Origin: a virus
Virus record (IMG/VR): IMGVR_UViG_3300048996_000110
Coordinates: 1-29,239 of that record
Reading direction: 5' to 3' (one strand)
DNA: 29,239 nucleotides
Part shown: piece by piece, positions 1 to 9,449 of the stretch
How the letters are laid out: each line of letters begins with the position of its first letter
Position numbering within the stretch: the stretch's first letter is position 1
Notes under the pieces: model-generated
What the model saw: the letters and a program-made list of their open reading frames with translations, nothing else
What the model was told of the DNA's origin: nothing
Database searches by the model: none
Program-made: the position numbers and the translations under genes

Positions 1-162
1 GAGCAGCCGGTGGTTTCACCGCGTCTTGATGTCAGGCGCTGGGTCACGATCCGCACCGGCCATCAACATCGCGGAATCACCTATGACGGTCGCACGCGAT
101 ATGAGGCAACTGCCGAAGAGATCGAACTTCTCACCCTCTACAACGCCTTGGTCGATTCCTGA
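1..162 (+). CDS. Partial phage tail-module protein (C-terminal end)
   Basis: The frame is open from the first base and ends in TGA at 160-162, leaving the last 53 residues of a gene that starts before the window. The tail includes RWVTIRTGHQHRGITYDG and a Glu/Leu-rich end. The stop overlaps the ATG of the next gene, as expected inside a phage structural operon. I do not recognise the family from this fragment. From its place just before a gpZ-like gene and the tape measure it is probably a small tail or head-tail protein (inference). Confidence 0.5.
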   Translation, partial: EQPVVSPRLDVRRWVTIRTGHQHRGITYDGRTRYEATAEEIELLTLYNALVDS

Positions 163-767
163 TGGCCAGACGCAGCTCGACCTTTGTTCGTGCCTACCAC
201 GAGGATGTCGTGCGCCGCCTGCGCACGCATTTGGAGGGATTCAGCGAGGAACAGCTGCAGCGCGCCGCCATGCGCGCTCGTGTTTCCTTGGTCCGAAAGG
301 TACAACCCACGGCGAAGCGCAACATTCGTTCGCGCTATGGCGTCCGCGCCAGCGCGCTGAACGACAAGTTCAAGACCGTCGAAGGCCGTAGCCGCGGCGG
401 CGATCCCTACCTCGGGATTTGGGCGTCCTCCAGGAAGATCAATCTGATCGAGTTCAATGGTCGGTGGCGCGGACGCCGAAGCCAGGGGGCGACTGCGGCC
501 ATTCGCGTAGGCGAGGTGAAAACCTACGTATCAGCCTTCATCGGAACCGTGCAGGGCGTACGTGGCATCCGCGTGCGCAGCTTCGAGAAGGGCGCTTCCG
601 GCAAACGCGTGGGGCGCGGCCCGCTGCGGATGCTTCGCGGACCTTCGCCGCTTGAGATGTTGCTGGGTGACGACATGACGAATGGTGCTGCTGTGAGCGG
701 CGAGCTCCTCACGATCTATCAAGCCGAGATCGAGCGCCAGCTGAAGCTGGTGCGGAGGAAACTGTAA
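162..767 (+). CDS. Minor tail protein Z-like (gpZ family)
   Basis: A 201-residue basic protein. Its N-terminal half carries an Arg/Lys-rich helical segment (residues about 30-60) followed by the RSRYGVRASALNDKF stretch, which resembles the prophage minor tail protein Z family of lambda-like siphophages. Members act in tail completion or at the head-tail interface. The length is close to the lambda Z family (about 190 aa). The start ATG overlaps the upstream stop, and its own stop overlaps the ATG of the tape measure gene, so it is translationally coupled on both sides. The family assignment rests on remembered motif style and gene position, not on an alignment. Confidence 0.55.
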   Translation: MARRSSTFVRAYHEDVVRRLRTHLEGFSEEQLQRAAMRARVSLVRKVQPTAKRNIRSRYGVRASALNDKFKTVEGRSRGGDPYLGIWASSRKINLIEFNGRWRGRRSQGATAAIRVGEVKTYVSAFIGTVQGVRGIRVRSFEKGASGKRVGRGPLRMLRGPSPLEMLLGDDMTNGAAVSGELLTIYQAEIERQLKLVRRKL

Positions 768-3700
768 TGGCGGTCAATCGCTACGAAGAAGCCATCCGGC
801 TGTTCGTCGAGACTTCAGGCGACAAGGAACTCGGCGACCTGGTCGCGCAGTTGGTGAAGCTGGGCGCCGGCGCCGACACCAGCGCCGGGAAGGCCCAGGC
901 TTTGGTCGCCGAGCTAGACAAGCTTGCGACCACCAGCAAGAACATCAAGCAGTTCACGACGCTCAAAGCGTCGATCGCCGAGACCGGCGAAGCTCTTGAT
1001 GCCGCCAAGATCAAGCTGGCCGGTCTGGGCAGCGAGTTCGATCGCGCCGACAAGCCGACCAAGGCGCTGGAGAAGTCGCTTGCTCGGGCTTCGAAAGAGG
1101 TCGAAACACTGTCGAAGCAGCAGAATCGCCAACAGGCTGAACTAACCCGCACGACCAATGCGCTACGCACCGCCGGTGTCGACACCAACAAGCTCGGAGA
1201 CGCCTACACCAAGCTGCAGGGCGAGTTCGCCGGCTTCACGAGCCGCGCCGGCACCGCTGCCACGGCGATGCAGACCACGGCCAAGTCCGGCAAGGCCGCG
1301 GCCGCCAGCGTTACGCAGCTCGATCACGCCGCGTCGTCCAGTTCCAAGTCGCTCGCTGCGATCGCCACTCGTCTGACCCTGATTTCCGGCGCGGCCACCG
1401 CGGCCGTGCAGGGCCTGGCAGCGATCACCGGCGCGACCCTGTTCACCGGCGCCATCAGATCGGCCAGCACGCTGGAAGAGGCGCTGTCGCAGGTACAAGC
1501 GGTTTCGGGCGCAACCGCTGAGGAAATGGAAAAGCTGAAAGAGGCGGCGGAGCGCGGCGGCGCTGCAACGTCGTTCAGCAGTCTGGAGGCAGCGCAAGGC
1601 CTGGGCGAACTGGCCCGTGCGACCGGCAGCGCCCAAGCCGCGATCGCCGCGCTGCCGGCGACGCTGAACCTGGCGCAGGCCGCCGGGATCGGTGTCGCAG
1701 AAGCGGCGCAGTTCATCACCACCACCTTGACGCAGTTCGGCCTGGGCGCTGAGCAAGCGTCGCGGGTATCCGATGTCCTAGCCAAAGCCGCGAATACCAC
1801 CACGGCCGACGTGCAGGGGCTGGGCAACGCCCTAAGCTACGCCGCGCCTCTGGCCAAGCAACTTGGCCTAGACACCGAGCAGACGGTCGCAATCATTGGT
1901 GCGCTTGCGGACCAGGGCTTCCGTGGCGAACGCGCCGGTACCGCGCTGCGCAACGTCTTCACCGAGATGCAGGATCCGGCCAGCGCGTTCTCCAAAGCCT
2001 TGCGGGACTTGGGTATCGAGTCGACGGATTTCAATACCGTGATCGAACAGCTGGCAGCCAATGGCGCCAAGGGCCAGGAGGCGCTGCTCAAGCTGGATGC
2101 TGCCGCACGGCCCGCGATTCTGTCACTGGTCAATAGCGGCGGCAACGCGTTGCGCTCGTTGGATACGGACCTGCGCAACGCCAGCGGCGCCGCAGAAGAA
2201 ACCGCTCGCGTCATGCGAGACAACCTGCCTGGCGCGGCCGAGGCTATCAAGGATACGTTCGACCGTACGCGACGCTCGCTGGTCGAGCCGTTGCTTGAGC
2301 CATTGCGGGACGAACTGTTTGCACTCTCCAATGAACTGGAAGCCTTCGCTCAGTCGCCGGAGTTCGAAGAAATCAAGGTCGCCTTGCGCGATCTGTTCAT
2401 TGACGGTGCAGCAGCGGCGAAGGAACTGCTTCAGAACGTCGACTTCCAACAACTTGCGCAGGACATCAAGACATTCGTTGGCGATGCCAACACTACGATC
2501 ACCGACTTCAAAGAGAATCTGTCGACGGTCGTTTTGGCGGTCGAACTCATCGGCAACAGCTTCCAACTGATCTTCAATATCGTGCAGGCAGCAGTGCTTG
2601 GGTTAGCCGCACTGATCGCTAAACTCGTCAGCGCGATGGCCGAGCTCACCAGTGCGGTCCAGGCGCCGGCGCGAAATCTGCTGGAATTCGTCGGGATCCT
2701 CGACGAGGGGCAGGGGTCTCTGTCCGAATTCGCCGGCGGCATGAATGCTGTGGCGGAGGAGTTCCGGGCGAGGTTCGCAAAAAACGCACTCGAAGCCGGC
2801 GACGCCGCTTTGGCGTTGGCGAACGCCGGCAAAGAGGCCGGCGACAAAGCCGCGGCCGGAATAGAAAAGGTGGCTACGGCAAGCAAGCACGCCGCCGATG
2901 CGTCCAAGGATCTTGCCGAAGCCGCGGAGACGGCCGACCAGGCGCTGCAGCAACAAGCTGTGGGCGCCGCCGCCGCGGCTTCGGCAACCGACAAAGCCGC
3001 AGCCAAGGCTGCAGCAAATGCCGACCGGCTCAAGAAAGCGTTCGCGGATCTGAAGCTGACGTCGCAGAGCGATCTGAAGGACGCCGCGGAATCGGCCAAG
3101 CGTAATTTCGACATCATCAATGAGGCTTTCAGCAGCGGCGATGCCAGCATCGAGGATCAGCGGCGGGCCTTCGCTGCGTACGCGCAAGCCTTACGCGCGT
3201 CAGTGGCCGACAGTGACGCCTCGGTCAAGCAGCGTGTTGAAGGCGAGCTCATGGTCCGGGAATCCATCCTGGGCGTCTCCAGCGAGCTTAAGGACATGGG
3301 CGCGACCGGGCGCCGAGCAGGCAATGAAGTCGCTCGAGGTGCCGACGAAGCGGCCGGATCACTCAGTAGCGTCGCAGCAGCTGCAGGCGCTGCGGCGGGC
3401 AGCACCGCTGACTTGGCTCAAAGCGCTAGCGCTGCGACCCAGTTCATGGGCACGGCCAGCAAACAGGGGCAGCAGTTCGGGTTGACGCTGTTCTCAATTT
3501 CAAAAGCCGCAGGCGACGCTTATCGCAGCATCAGCCCGCTGTCGCCCTTCTTCATCGACGAAGTCAACAGCGTCACGCGCGAAATTCGCCGCCAAGGCGA
3601 GGCTGCTGTCGCGGCCGCCCAACAGTTGGAGAAACTGAACGCCCAATACGACGACACAGCCGGTATCAAGGCCGAACTGGCAAAGCGCTTTGACTTCCTG

Positions 3701-4042
3701 GGTGAGGCCGAGATTTCGCGCCTGGCGCAGGCGTACAAAGCGACCGCAGACAATCAGAAGCGCGCTGCCGACGAAGCCCGCCGCAACCGTCAAGAAACCG
3801 AAGCGCAGGCCAATGCTGCGCGCTCCGCAGCGCAGGCGCAGCGTCAACAAGACGCCGCGACGCCCACTGAAGATCCGCCGCTAGTCATCGAGCTGCGGGC
3901 TCCAAAAGAGCCTGAGGGCGGTCGGCAATACTCGGCGCAGGAAGAGGCGGAACTGGATCGCTTGGCTGCCCGCATCGCGCCGCGGCTGCTTCAGCGAATT
4001 GAGCGCAACCGCAATATCAGCATCCGCAGGAAAACTCGATGA
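767..4042 (+). CDS. Phage tail tape measure protein (TP901 type)
   Basis: A 1091-residue Ala-rich protein, the typical length and composition of a siphophage tape measure, which sets tail length and is ejected with the DNA. Residues about 30-190 are coiled-coil-like. Residues about 224-415 match the TP901 core domain: they begin with the STLEEALSQVQAVSGAT pattern and include IGALADQGFRGERAGTALRN. A hydrophobic stretch near residues 588-630 is the likely membrane-inserting segment. Long Ala/Glu/Lys helices follow (about 680-900), and the C-terminus is basic and Arg-rich. It overlaps both neighbours by a few bases. The family call is solid. No frameshifted chaperone gene (G/GT type) is visible directly upstream in the window. 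Confidence 0.92.
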   Translation: MAVNRYEEAIRLFVETSGDKELGDLVAQLVKLGAGADTSAGKAQALVAELDKLATTSKNIKQFTTLKASIAETGEALDAAKIKLAGLGSEFDRADKPTKALEKSLARASKEVETLSKQQNRQQAELTRTTNALRTAGVDTNKLGDAYTKLQGEFAGFTSRAGTAATAMQTTAKSGKAAAASVTQLDHAASSSSKSLAAIATRLTLISGAATAAVQGLAAITGATLFTGAIRSASTLEEALSQVQAVSGATAEEMEKLKEAAERGGAATSFSSLEAAQGLGELARATGSAQAAIAALPATLNLAQAAGIGVAEAAQFITTTLTQFGLGAEQASRVSDVLAKAANTTTADVQGLGNALSYAAPLAKQLGLDTEQTVAIIGALADQGFRGERAGTALRNVFTEMQDPASAFSKALRDLGIESTDFNTVIEQLAANGAKGQEALLKLDAAARPAILSLVNSGGNALRSLDTDLRNASGAAEETARVMRDNLPGAAEAIKDTFDRTRRSLVEPLLEPLRDELFALSNELEAFAQSPEFEEIKVALRDLFIDGAAAAKELLQNVDFQQLAQDIKTFVGDANTTITDFKENLSTVVLAVELIGNSFQLIFNIVQAAVLGLAALIAKLVSAMAELTSAVQAPARNLLEFVGILDEGQGSLSEFAGGMNAVAEEFRARFAKNALEAGDAALALANAGKEAGDKAAAGIEKVATASKHAADASKDLAEAAETADQALQQQAVGAAAAASATDKAAAKAAANADRLKKAFADLKLTSQSDLKDAAESAKRNFDIINEAFSSGDASIEDQRRAFAAYAQALRASVADSDASVKQRVEGELMVRESILGVSSELKDMGATGRRAGNEVARGADEAAGSLSSVAAAAGAAAGSTADLAQSASAATQFMGTASKQGQQFGLTLFSISKAAGDAYRSISPLSPFFIDEVNSVTREIRRQGEAAVAAAQQLEKLNAQYDDTAGIKAELAKRFDFLGEAEISRLAQAYKATADNQKRAADEARRNRQETEAQANAARSAAQAQRQQDAATPTEDPPLVIELRAPKEPEGGRQYSAQEEAELDRLAARIAPRLLQRIERNRNISIRRKTR

Positions 4043-4455
4043 GCGATTACATCCTCGACGGCATCGAGCTTCCCGATGATATGTGGTGGTCGGACGAGTT
4101 CACTGCTTGGAAGGTCGGGCAGAACGTCCGGGCGTCCCTGACGGGTGCCAACATCGTGCAAGAGGGCGCCTTGCAGGCGGGCCGGCCGATCACGCTGGAA
4201 ACCCAGCAGATGGGCAACGCGTGGATATCGCCGGTGACGCTGGACGTGCTGCGGGCGCTGCAAACGAGCGAGCAGGTGGCGGGCGCATCGCCCTTCGTGC
4301 TCACGCTTCCAAACCACAACTCCGGCACGCGGACCTTCGACGTGATCTGGCGCCGCACCAACGGTCCGGCAATCGAGGCGCGGCCGATCAGCTTCGCCAT
4401 TCCCCAACTGGACGGCGACTTCTACGCCGTCACGCTCCGCCTCATGACGGTGTAA
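4039..4455 (+). CDS. Conserved-looking small tail protein, unknown
   Basis: A 138-residue acidic protein whose ATG overlaps the tape measure stop (ATGA). It starts MSDYILDGIELPDDMWW and has alternating beta-type segments ending in DFYAVTLRLMTV. Genes directly after the tape measure in siphophages encode distal tail or tail-tip proteins, so a tail-tip role is inferred from position only. The strong frame, length and tight spacing to both neighbours support a real gene. I do not recognise a named family. Confidence 0.7.
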   Translation: MSDYILDGIELPDDMWWSDEFTAWKVGQNVRASLTGANIVQEGALQAGRPITLETQQMGNAWISPVTLDVLRALQTSEQVAGASPFVLTLPNHNSGTRTFDVIWRRTNGPAIEARPISFAIPQLDGDFYAVTLRLMTV

Positions 4456-4458
4456 CCA

Positions 4459-7400
4459 ATGACCATTTCCGCCCTCGATATCAAGCTACGCAAGTCCCAG
4501 CGCCTGACCGACAATCCGGATGGCGGCGGTCGCATGGTCCAGGCCGAGATCGTCGACGGACAGATGAACAATCTGTTTCCGGATATCGGTGATGAAGAGC
4601 GCACGACCGGCCGCAGCACGCTTCGCAAGATGTTCGTTCACGTCGATACGGCCGACACCGAAGTGCTGAAGGATGCGATCGGCGTGATCGTGGATCCGCC
4701 GGTCGACAGTCACATGCACATGTCCATGTTCTCCACGGGTAGCTACAGCGACGTGCGAGAACAGGCCAAGAACCGCGTCGAGAGCTACATTACCAAGGGA
4801 GTCGAATCGCGTTTCATTCTGCTGGGCGATCATTTCATTGGCCAGCAGGCGCTGAGCCTGTATTGCATGAAGGACGCGCCGACGCCGGAGATCAACGATA
4901 CATTCTGCCTGGCCACTAACCGAGTCGGTTACACACCGAACGAACAATACATGCGGGTGCGCAGCATCCTGTCGCGTACGACGCAGACGTTTTACGACGA
5001 ACAGGGCGCGTTCGAACGCGACGTCGTAATCGTCGAAACGGTGACCGCGCTCCTCTACGACTTCTTCGGCCAGGAAGCGGTACGGTTGACCTCGCTGAAG
5101 CCGCCGACTCGCGTCCATGAGACGAACGTGATCGATGCTGCCAGCTATTTCACAGTCAAACGATTGACAGAGGCGGCCGAACCAGGCGATCTATCGGTCC
5201 AGGTCGATTCACCATACGTGCCGATCGTGCCGTCGACTCTTGCCGAAACGCCGGTCGTGGACGTCCTGGCCGGCATGGGCGTCGTCAGCTATGTGCGCGC
5301 CGGCGACGTCGATGCGCTGACGCTGAATTACAACAGCGTTTTTGCCGCTGGCGTGGCAGTCACGCGCTTCCTGGGCAGCTCGCTGGAGCGCGGATCCGTC
5401 AAAGTCACCGCCGGCGCCGTGGCGCTGACGGACGACGGCAGCGGCAATCTGGTGGTGGTCGGGTTATCGCCGTGGTCAGGAACGATCGACTACGGCGCCG
5501 GCAGCGTCGCGATCTCTAACGAGAACGGCATCAGCTCCACGGCGATCAGCGTGCTGGCCACGCCGGCCGGGCCGATTGTCGACCAGGGCTACACGCAGCG
5601 GATCGATATCACCGCGGGTAACCAAGGCTACAACTACATCTTCCAGTTGAAGCCGTTACCCAGTCCCGGTACGGTAACGGTGGACTATCGAGCCCTCGGC
5701 AAGTGGATCCGTCTCACGGATAACGGCACCGGCCAGCTCGTGGGTCGGCCTGGCCAAGGCAGCGGTACCGTCAATTACGCCACCGGAAGCGTCGTGTTGA
5801 CCACTGGCGCGCTTCCCGATGTCGACAGCGCGGTGCTATGCAACTTCGGTACCGGCATCGTTACCGAGCGCCGAAATGGCGACCCTGACATCGAGCTGCC
5901 GTATTTGAACTTCCTGCTGCCGGACGAAGACATTACGCCCGGCACCTTGGAAATCACCTGGACTGTCGCGGCGGCGCCAGTGGTAGCCACTGACGACGGT
6001 GGCGGCGTGCTCAAGATCGGCGTGACGCCTGTGGGCACCATCGTGTATGCAACGGGCGAAGTTGGCATTCGACCGACCACGCTCCCAGATGCCGGCACGC
6101 TGATCAGCAGCGAATACGAATGGGCGGCGAAGAGCACAGAGAGCTTCAATCCGACGCCTGACGGTGGCGGCATTGTCGATTTCACCTTGACCGATGTGCC
6201 AGCACGTCCGGGCTCGCTGCAGCTGACTTGGCAAGTCAGCCTTCAGTCGAGCGACGTGGGCACGGCACCGGTGTCGGTGATTCTCCGTGCTAAGGACGAC
6301 GGCGCTGGCGATCTGTTCATCACGTCCGGCGCGGCGATCACAGGTTCGGTCGGCACGATCAATTACACCAGCGGCGCCGTCAGCCTGAAGGCTGGCCAAC
6401 ATGGCCAAGCAGTGTTTTCGCCGACGTTCCAGCTCGTCGCCGGTGCCTACGGTCTGGTCGATGGCGATGTCGAAACCAAGACGCTGGTGTTTGCCAATGC
6501 TGGGCTTATCACCGCCGCTTACCAGGAGGCGAGCGCCGTCGACACAGCAGGTGAGGCGGAGATTGAATTACCGCCGGTCGCGATCGATCTGACGCCTGGC
6601 ATCATCACCCCGGCCGTGCCCGGCAGCATTCGGTTCACGTTCCGTGGTCGAACTTACGTCGATCGCAATGGCTCGTTGTACTACGGGATCGATCCGCTGA
6701 ACGGCGCTGGCACCTACGCAGGCAGCATCGACTACGCGACGGGAAAAGCAGTGTTGGCTCTCTGGCAAGCCGGCGGAACCAACGACGTCACCGTCCATGC
6801 GTTGCTGACGCGCATGTTTGATCCTGGCATCGCGGAGTTGAGCTTCCGCACGCCGGGCGCTCCATTGCGTCCTGGCTCCTTCACGTTGCGCGCTACCACG
6901 CTGGAAGGCGAGCAGGTCACGGGCACCGCTGACATCAGCGGGAACCTGACCGGAGATCTCATGAAGGGTCTCGTCGATTGGGAAACCGGCCTGGTCAAGG
7001 TGCGCTTCGGCGAGATGGTGCCGGCCGCGGGCAACGAAGGCGAGGATTGGTACGACCCGGACACCGTGGTCGGCGCCGACGTTTGGATGCCGCACCTGAT
7101 GATCGCGAGCAGCGTGTTCCTGGGCACGGTGGTGTATCGGTCCATTCCGCTTTCACCGATCGTGGTCGGCCTGGATCCGGTGCGTCTGCCGAGCGACGGC
7201 CGCGTGCCGGGCTTCAAAGCCGGCCAGACCGTGCTGATACACCACTCGGCCAGTACCGAAGTCGCGTCACCTACCGCCGGCGACCTGGTCAACCTGGGCC
7301 GCGAGCGCATCGCGCAGATCGAAGTGCGAGACAGCTTGGGCGAGCCGATCGAAAGCATCTGGTACACGGCGGATCTGGATGCCGGCGAATTGACTTTCAG

Positions 7401-8046
7401 CGACCCGCTCAATCTTGCCGCTTATACGCTGCCGGTGATCATCCGCAACCGCATCGACGACCGCCGACTGGTCGCCGCAGTGCAGATCACCGGCGAGATC
7501 GAACTCAACAGTGGACTGTCGCACGACTTTCCGGCCGACGAGACGATGATCAGCACCGCATTGCGGCTGGGCGAAGCGAACGGTTCACTGGATCTGCAGG
7601 CGCGGGTGCAGGGGCTATTCGACCAGAACACGTGGACGAACATCTGGTCCGATGCCTTGAGCGGTAGCGCGGCGCCGGCGACGTACAACGAGACCGACTT
7701 TCCGCTGATCGTCGATAACGGCAACGCGATCACTGAACGGTGGGCCTTGGTCTTCACTAACTCGTCCACGTTCAACGTGATGGGCGAGACCGTCGGCACG
7801 ATCACCACGGGCAGCATCAGCGCCGATTGCGCGCCGACCAATCCGCGCACCGGCGAGTCATATTTCACGATCGACAAAGACGGCTGGGGTATCGGATGGG
7901 CCACCGGCAATGTCGTCCGCTTCAACACGATCGGCGGACTCGCGCCGGTGTGGATGATCCGCACGACACTGCCGGGTACGCCTGAGACCGTGGTCGATTC
8001 CTTCCGCTTTCAAGTCATTGGCAACAGCGCCGGAGAAACGCCATGA
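4459..8046 (+). CDS. Large repeat-containing tail/baseplate protein
   Basis: A 1195-residue protein starting 3 bases after the previous stop. The N-terminal ~210 residues look like a separate domain. From about residue 320 to 860 it carries at least six diverged repeats of roughly 90-120 residues. Each has a turn such as TDDGSGNL, TDNGTGQL, TDDGGGVL or AKDDGAGDL, followed by a strand motif of the form GTIDYATGSV. This looks like a string of beta-sandwich modules, suited to a tail-tip or central fibre protein (inference). The C-terminal ~280 residues contain no such repeat. The gene lies between the tape measure and the hub-like protein, where baseplate genes usually sit. The exact family is unknown to me. 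Confidence 0.75.
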   Translation: MTISALDIKLRKSQRLTDNPDGGGRMVQAEIVDGQMNNLFPDIGDEERTTGRSTLRKMFVHVDTADTEVLKDAIGVIVDPPVDSHMHMSMFSTGSYSDVREQAKNRVESYITKGVESRFILLGDHFIGQQALSLYCMKDAPTPEINDTFCLATNRVGYTPNEQYMRVRSILSRTTQTFYDEQGAFERDVVIVETVTALLYDFFGQEAVRLTSLKPPTRVHETNVIDAASYFTVKRLTEAAEPGDLSVQVDSPYVPIVPSTLAETPVVDVLAGMGVVSYVRAGDVDALTLNYNSVFAAGVAVTRFLGSSLERGSVKVTAGAVALTDDGSGNLVVVGLSPWSGTIDYGAGSVAISNENGISSTAISVLATPAGPIVDQGYTQRIDITAGNQGYNYIFQLKPLPSPGTVTVDYRALGKWIRLTDNGTGQLVGRPGQGSGTVNYATGSVVLTTGALPDVDSAVLCNFGTGIVTERRNGDPDIELPYLNFLLPDEDITPGTLEITWTVAAAPVVATDDGGGVLKIGVTPVGTIVYATGEVGIRPTTLPDAGTLISSEYEWAAKSTESFNPTPDGGGIVDFTLTDVPARPGSLQLTWQVSLQSSDVGTAPVSVILRAKDDGAGDLFITSGAAITGSVGTINYTSGAVSLKAGQHGQAVFSPTFQLVAGAYGLVDGDVETKTLVFANAGLITAAYQEASAVDTAGEAEIELPPVAIDLTPGIITPAVPGSIRFTFRGRTYVDRNGSLYYGIDPLNGAGTYAGSIDYATGKAVLALWQAGGTNDVTVHALLTRMFDPGIAELSFRTPGAPLRPGSFTLRATTLEGEQVTGTADISGNLTGDLMKGLVDWETGLVKVRFGEMVPAAGNEGEDWYDPDTVVGADVWMPHLMIASSVFLGTVVYRSIPLSPIVVGLDPVRLPSDGRVPGFKAGQTVLIHHSASTEVASPTAGDLVNLGRERIAQIEVRDSLGEPIESIWYTADLDAGELTFSDPLNLAAYTLPVIIRNRIDDRRLVAAVQITGEIELNSGLSHDFPADETMISTALRLGEANGSLDLQARVQGLFDQNTWTNIWSDALSGSAAPATYNETDFPLIVDNGNAITERWALVFTNSSTFNVMGETVGTITTGSISADCAPTNPRTGESYFTIDKDGWGIGWATGNVVRFNTIGGLAPVWMIRTTLPGTPETVVDSFRFQVIGNSAGETP

Positions 8047-9047
8047 GCCTTACCGCTTCTATTTACTCCAGCACCGATGCTGGTGCGCCAGCCCTGTCCG
8101 GCACCGCAGGTTCGCTCACGGCCTTGCTGGACGCGATTCTCGTCGACGGTTACGGATCCGGCCCCGGCTTGAAATCGGGGCTTGGGTGGACGAAGCCGTA
8201 TAGCGGCACCAACAAGCGTGTCTATCGAAACAACCCCACCACCGGTACGGGGTACCACGTGCGGGTCGACGACAGCGCGGCGATCGGAAATGCCAGACAC
8301 GCCTTGGTGCGCGCCTACGAGACGATGAGCGATGTCGATACGGGAACCGGCCCTACGCCAACCGTTGCCCAGCTAGCGAATGGAATTATTTATCCCAAGT
8401 CGACTCTGTTAAGCAGCACCGCGCGTCCGTGGTGGGTGATCGGCAATGAGCGTTCGGTGTACCTGTTTATCGATATCAACGCTCTCGGTATGGATTTTGC
8501 CCAGCCATTCTTTCTCGGCGACTACGTCTCTCTCCGCCCAGGCGACGTTCACAACTTCATGCTGTCACAAGCCCCGCTCGCCACATGGAGTGGATCAAGC
8601 AGCGACACGGTGACGTACATGTTGAACGTAGCCGGCGCCGGATTTGGTACGGCGCCTGTATCCAGTGGTGCCATGGGATACACCGGCCGGAACTACGCGC
8701 AAGCACCAGGTCCGGTTCTGCTGAATGGCTCCGGTACTCCGGCACTTACGACATCGAATATTTCTCACGGGTCATCCGGGGCTATCTATCCATTCGCAGT
8801 GAACAATGGATTGCTTTACGACCATGCCTATTTGAACGAGTTCGTAAACGGTCCGCGCGGTTATCTGCCGGGCTTGTATTCGCCGCTACACAACAGGCCG
8901 TTTACCGACCAGTACCAGTTCACCGATATCGTAGGTCAGCCCGCCGGCACCACGTTTGTTGCGAAGAACTTCCGGTCGCGCGTGTCGACGGGCGGCTTCG
9001 GCCAGTCGGATGGCCAGGTGCTGTTCGATACTTTCAACAACTGGTGA
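8043..9047 (+). CDS. Tail-associated protein, unknown
   Basis: A 334-residue Gly/Ser/Thr-rich protein whose ATG overlaps the upstream stop (ATGA). It begins MSLTASIYSSTDAGAPALSG and ends in an aromatic tail (LFDTFNNW). Composition suggests a beta-rich virion surface protein. Position in the tail operon makes a tail-tip or receptor-contact role plausible, but nothing in the sequence proves it. It shows none of the Asn-codon/VR signature of the DGR targets elsewhere in this window, so it is not a mutagenesis target as far as I can see. Confidence 0.7.
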   Translation: MSLTASIYSSTDAGAPALSGTAGSLTALLDAILVDGYGSGPGLKSGLGWTKPYSGTNKRVYRNNPTTGTGYHVRVDDSAAIGNARHALVRAYETMSDVDTGTGPTPTVAQLANGIIYPKSTLLSSTARPWWVIGNERSVYLFIDINALGMDFAQPFFLGDYVSLRPGDVHNFMLSQAPLATWSGSSSDTVTYMLNVAGAGFGTAPVSSGAMGYTGRNYAQAPGPVLLNGSGTPALTTSNISHGSSGAIYPFAVNNGLLYDHAYLNEFVNGPRGYLPGLYSPLHNRPFTDQYQFTDIVGQPAGTTFVAKNFRSRVSTGGFGQSDGQVLFDTFNNW

Positions 9048-9053
9048 CGGCCC

Positions 9054-9446
9054 GTGCTTAACGCCATCCTGATATCCCTCGTGCGGACTGCTCATTGGAG
9101 CGAGATCCCGCCGTGGGGTTTGTATGAATTCAAAACGACCAGCTTCCAGGCCCGCAGTTTCATTTATCGTGGCTTCGGTTATTTCGCAGGCGAAGCGCCG
9201 GCCACGTCCGATCCCGAAGACCCTGATGGGCGCGCTAAGAAGGTCAATGTGCCGAGCGTCGTCCGTATCGGCATCTTCGAACGTGGCAGCATGATCTGCG
9301 TGGCCGACACGGTCAGCAAGCCTGATGGCACGTGGCGAGTCGAGTATTTGAACCCCGATATTTTCTACACGGTGATCGGCTTCGATGATGCCGGCCTGGT
9401 TAATGCTGCGATCCAAGACTGGGTCCAGCCGGCCGCGATGGTTTGA
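9054..9446 (+). CDS. Small tail-module protein, unknown
   Basis: A 130-residue protein with a GTG start 6 bases after the previous stop. Segments such as TWRVEYLNPDIFYTVIGFDD resemble the repeated beta-strands of small carboxypeptidase-regulatory-like or Ig-like folds seen in tail proteins, but I cannot assign a family. The next gene starts 3 bases downstream, also with GTG. Confidence 0.65.
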   Translation: MLNAILISLVRTAHWSEIPPWGLYEFKTTSFQARSFIYRGFGYFAGEAPATSDPEDPDGRAKKVNVPSVVRIGIFERGSMICVADTVSKPDGTWRVEYLNPDIFYTVIGFDDAGLVNAAIQDWVQPAAMV

Positions 9447-9449
9447 TGC

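Noticed and set aside
8043-9047. A third DGR target in the tail module
   Set aside because: Its C-terminus has no similarity to TR, and none of the tail genes ends with the GFALAVRRVG motif.
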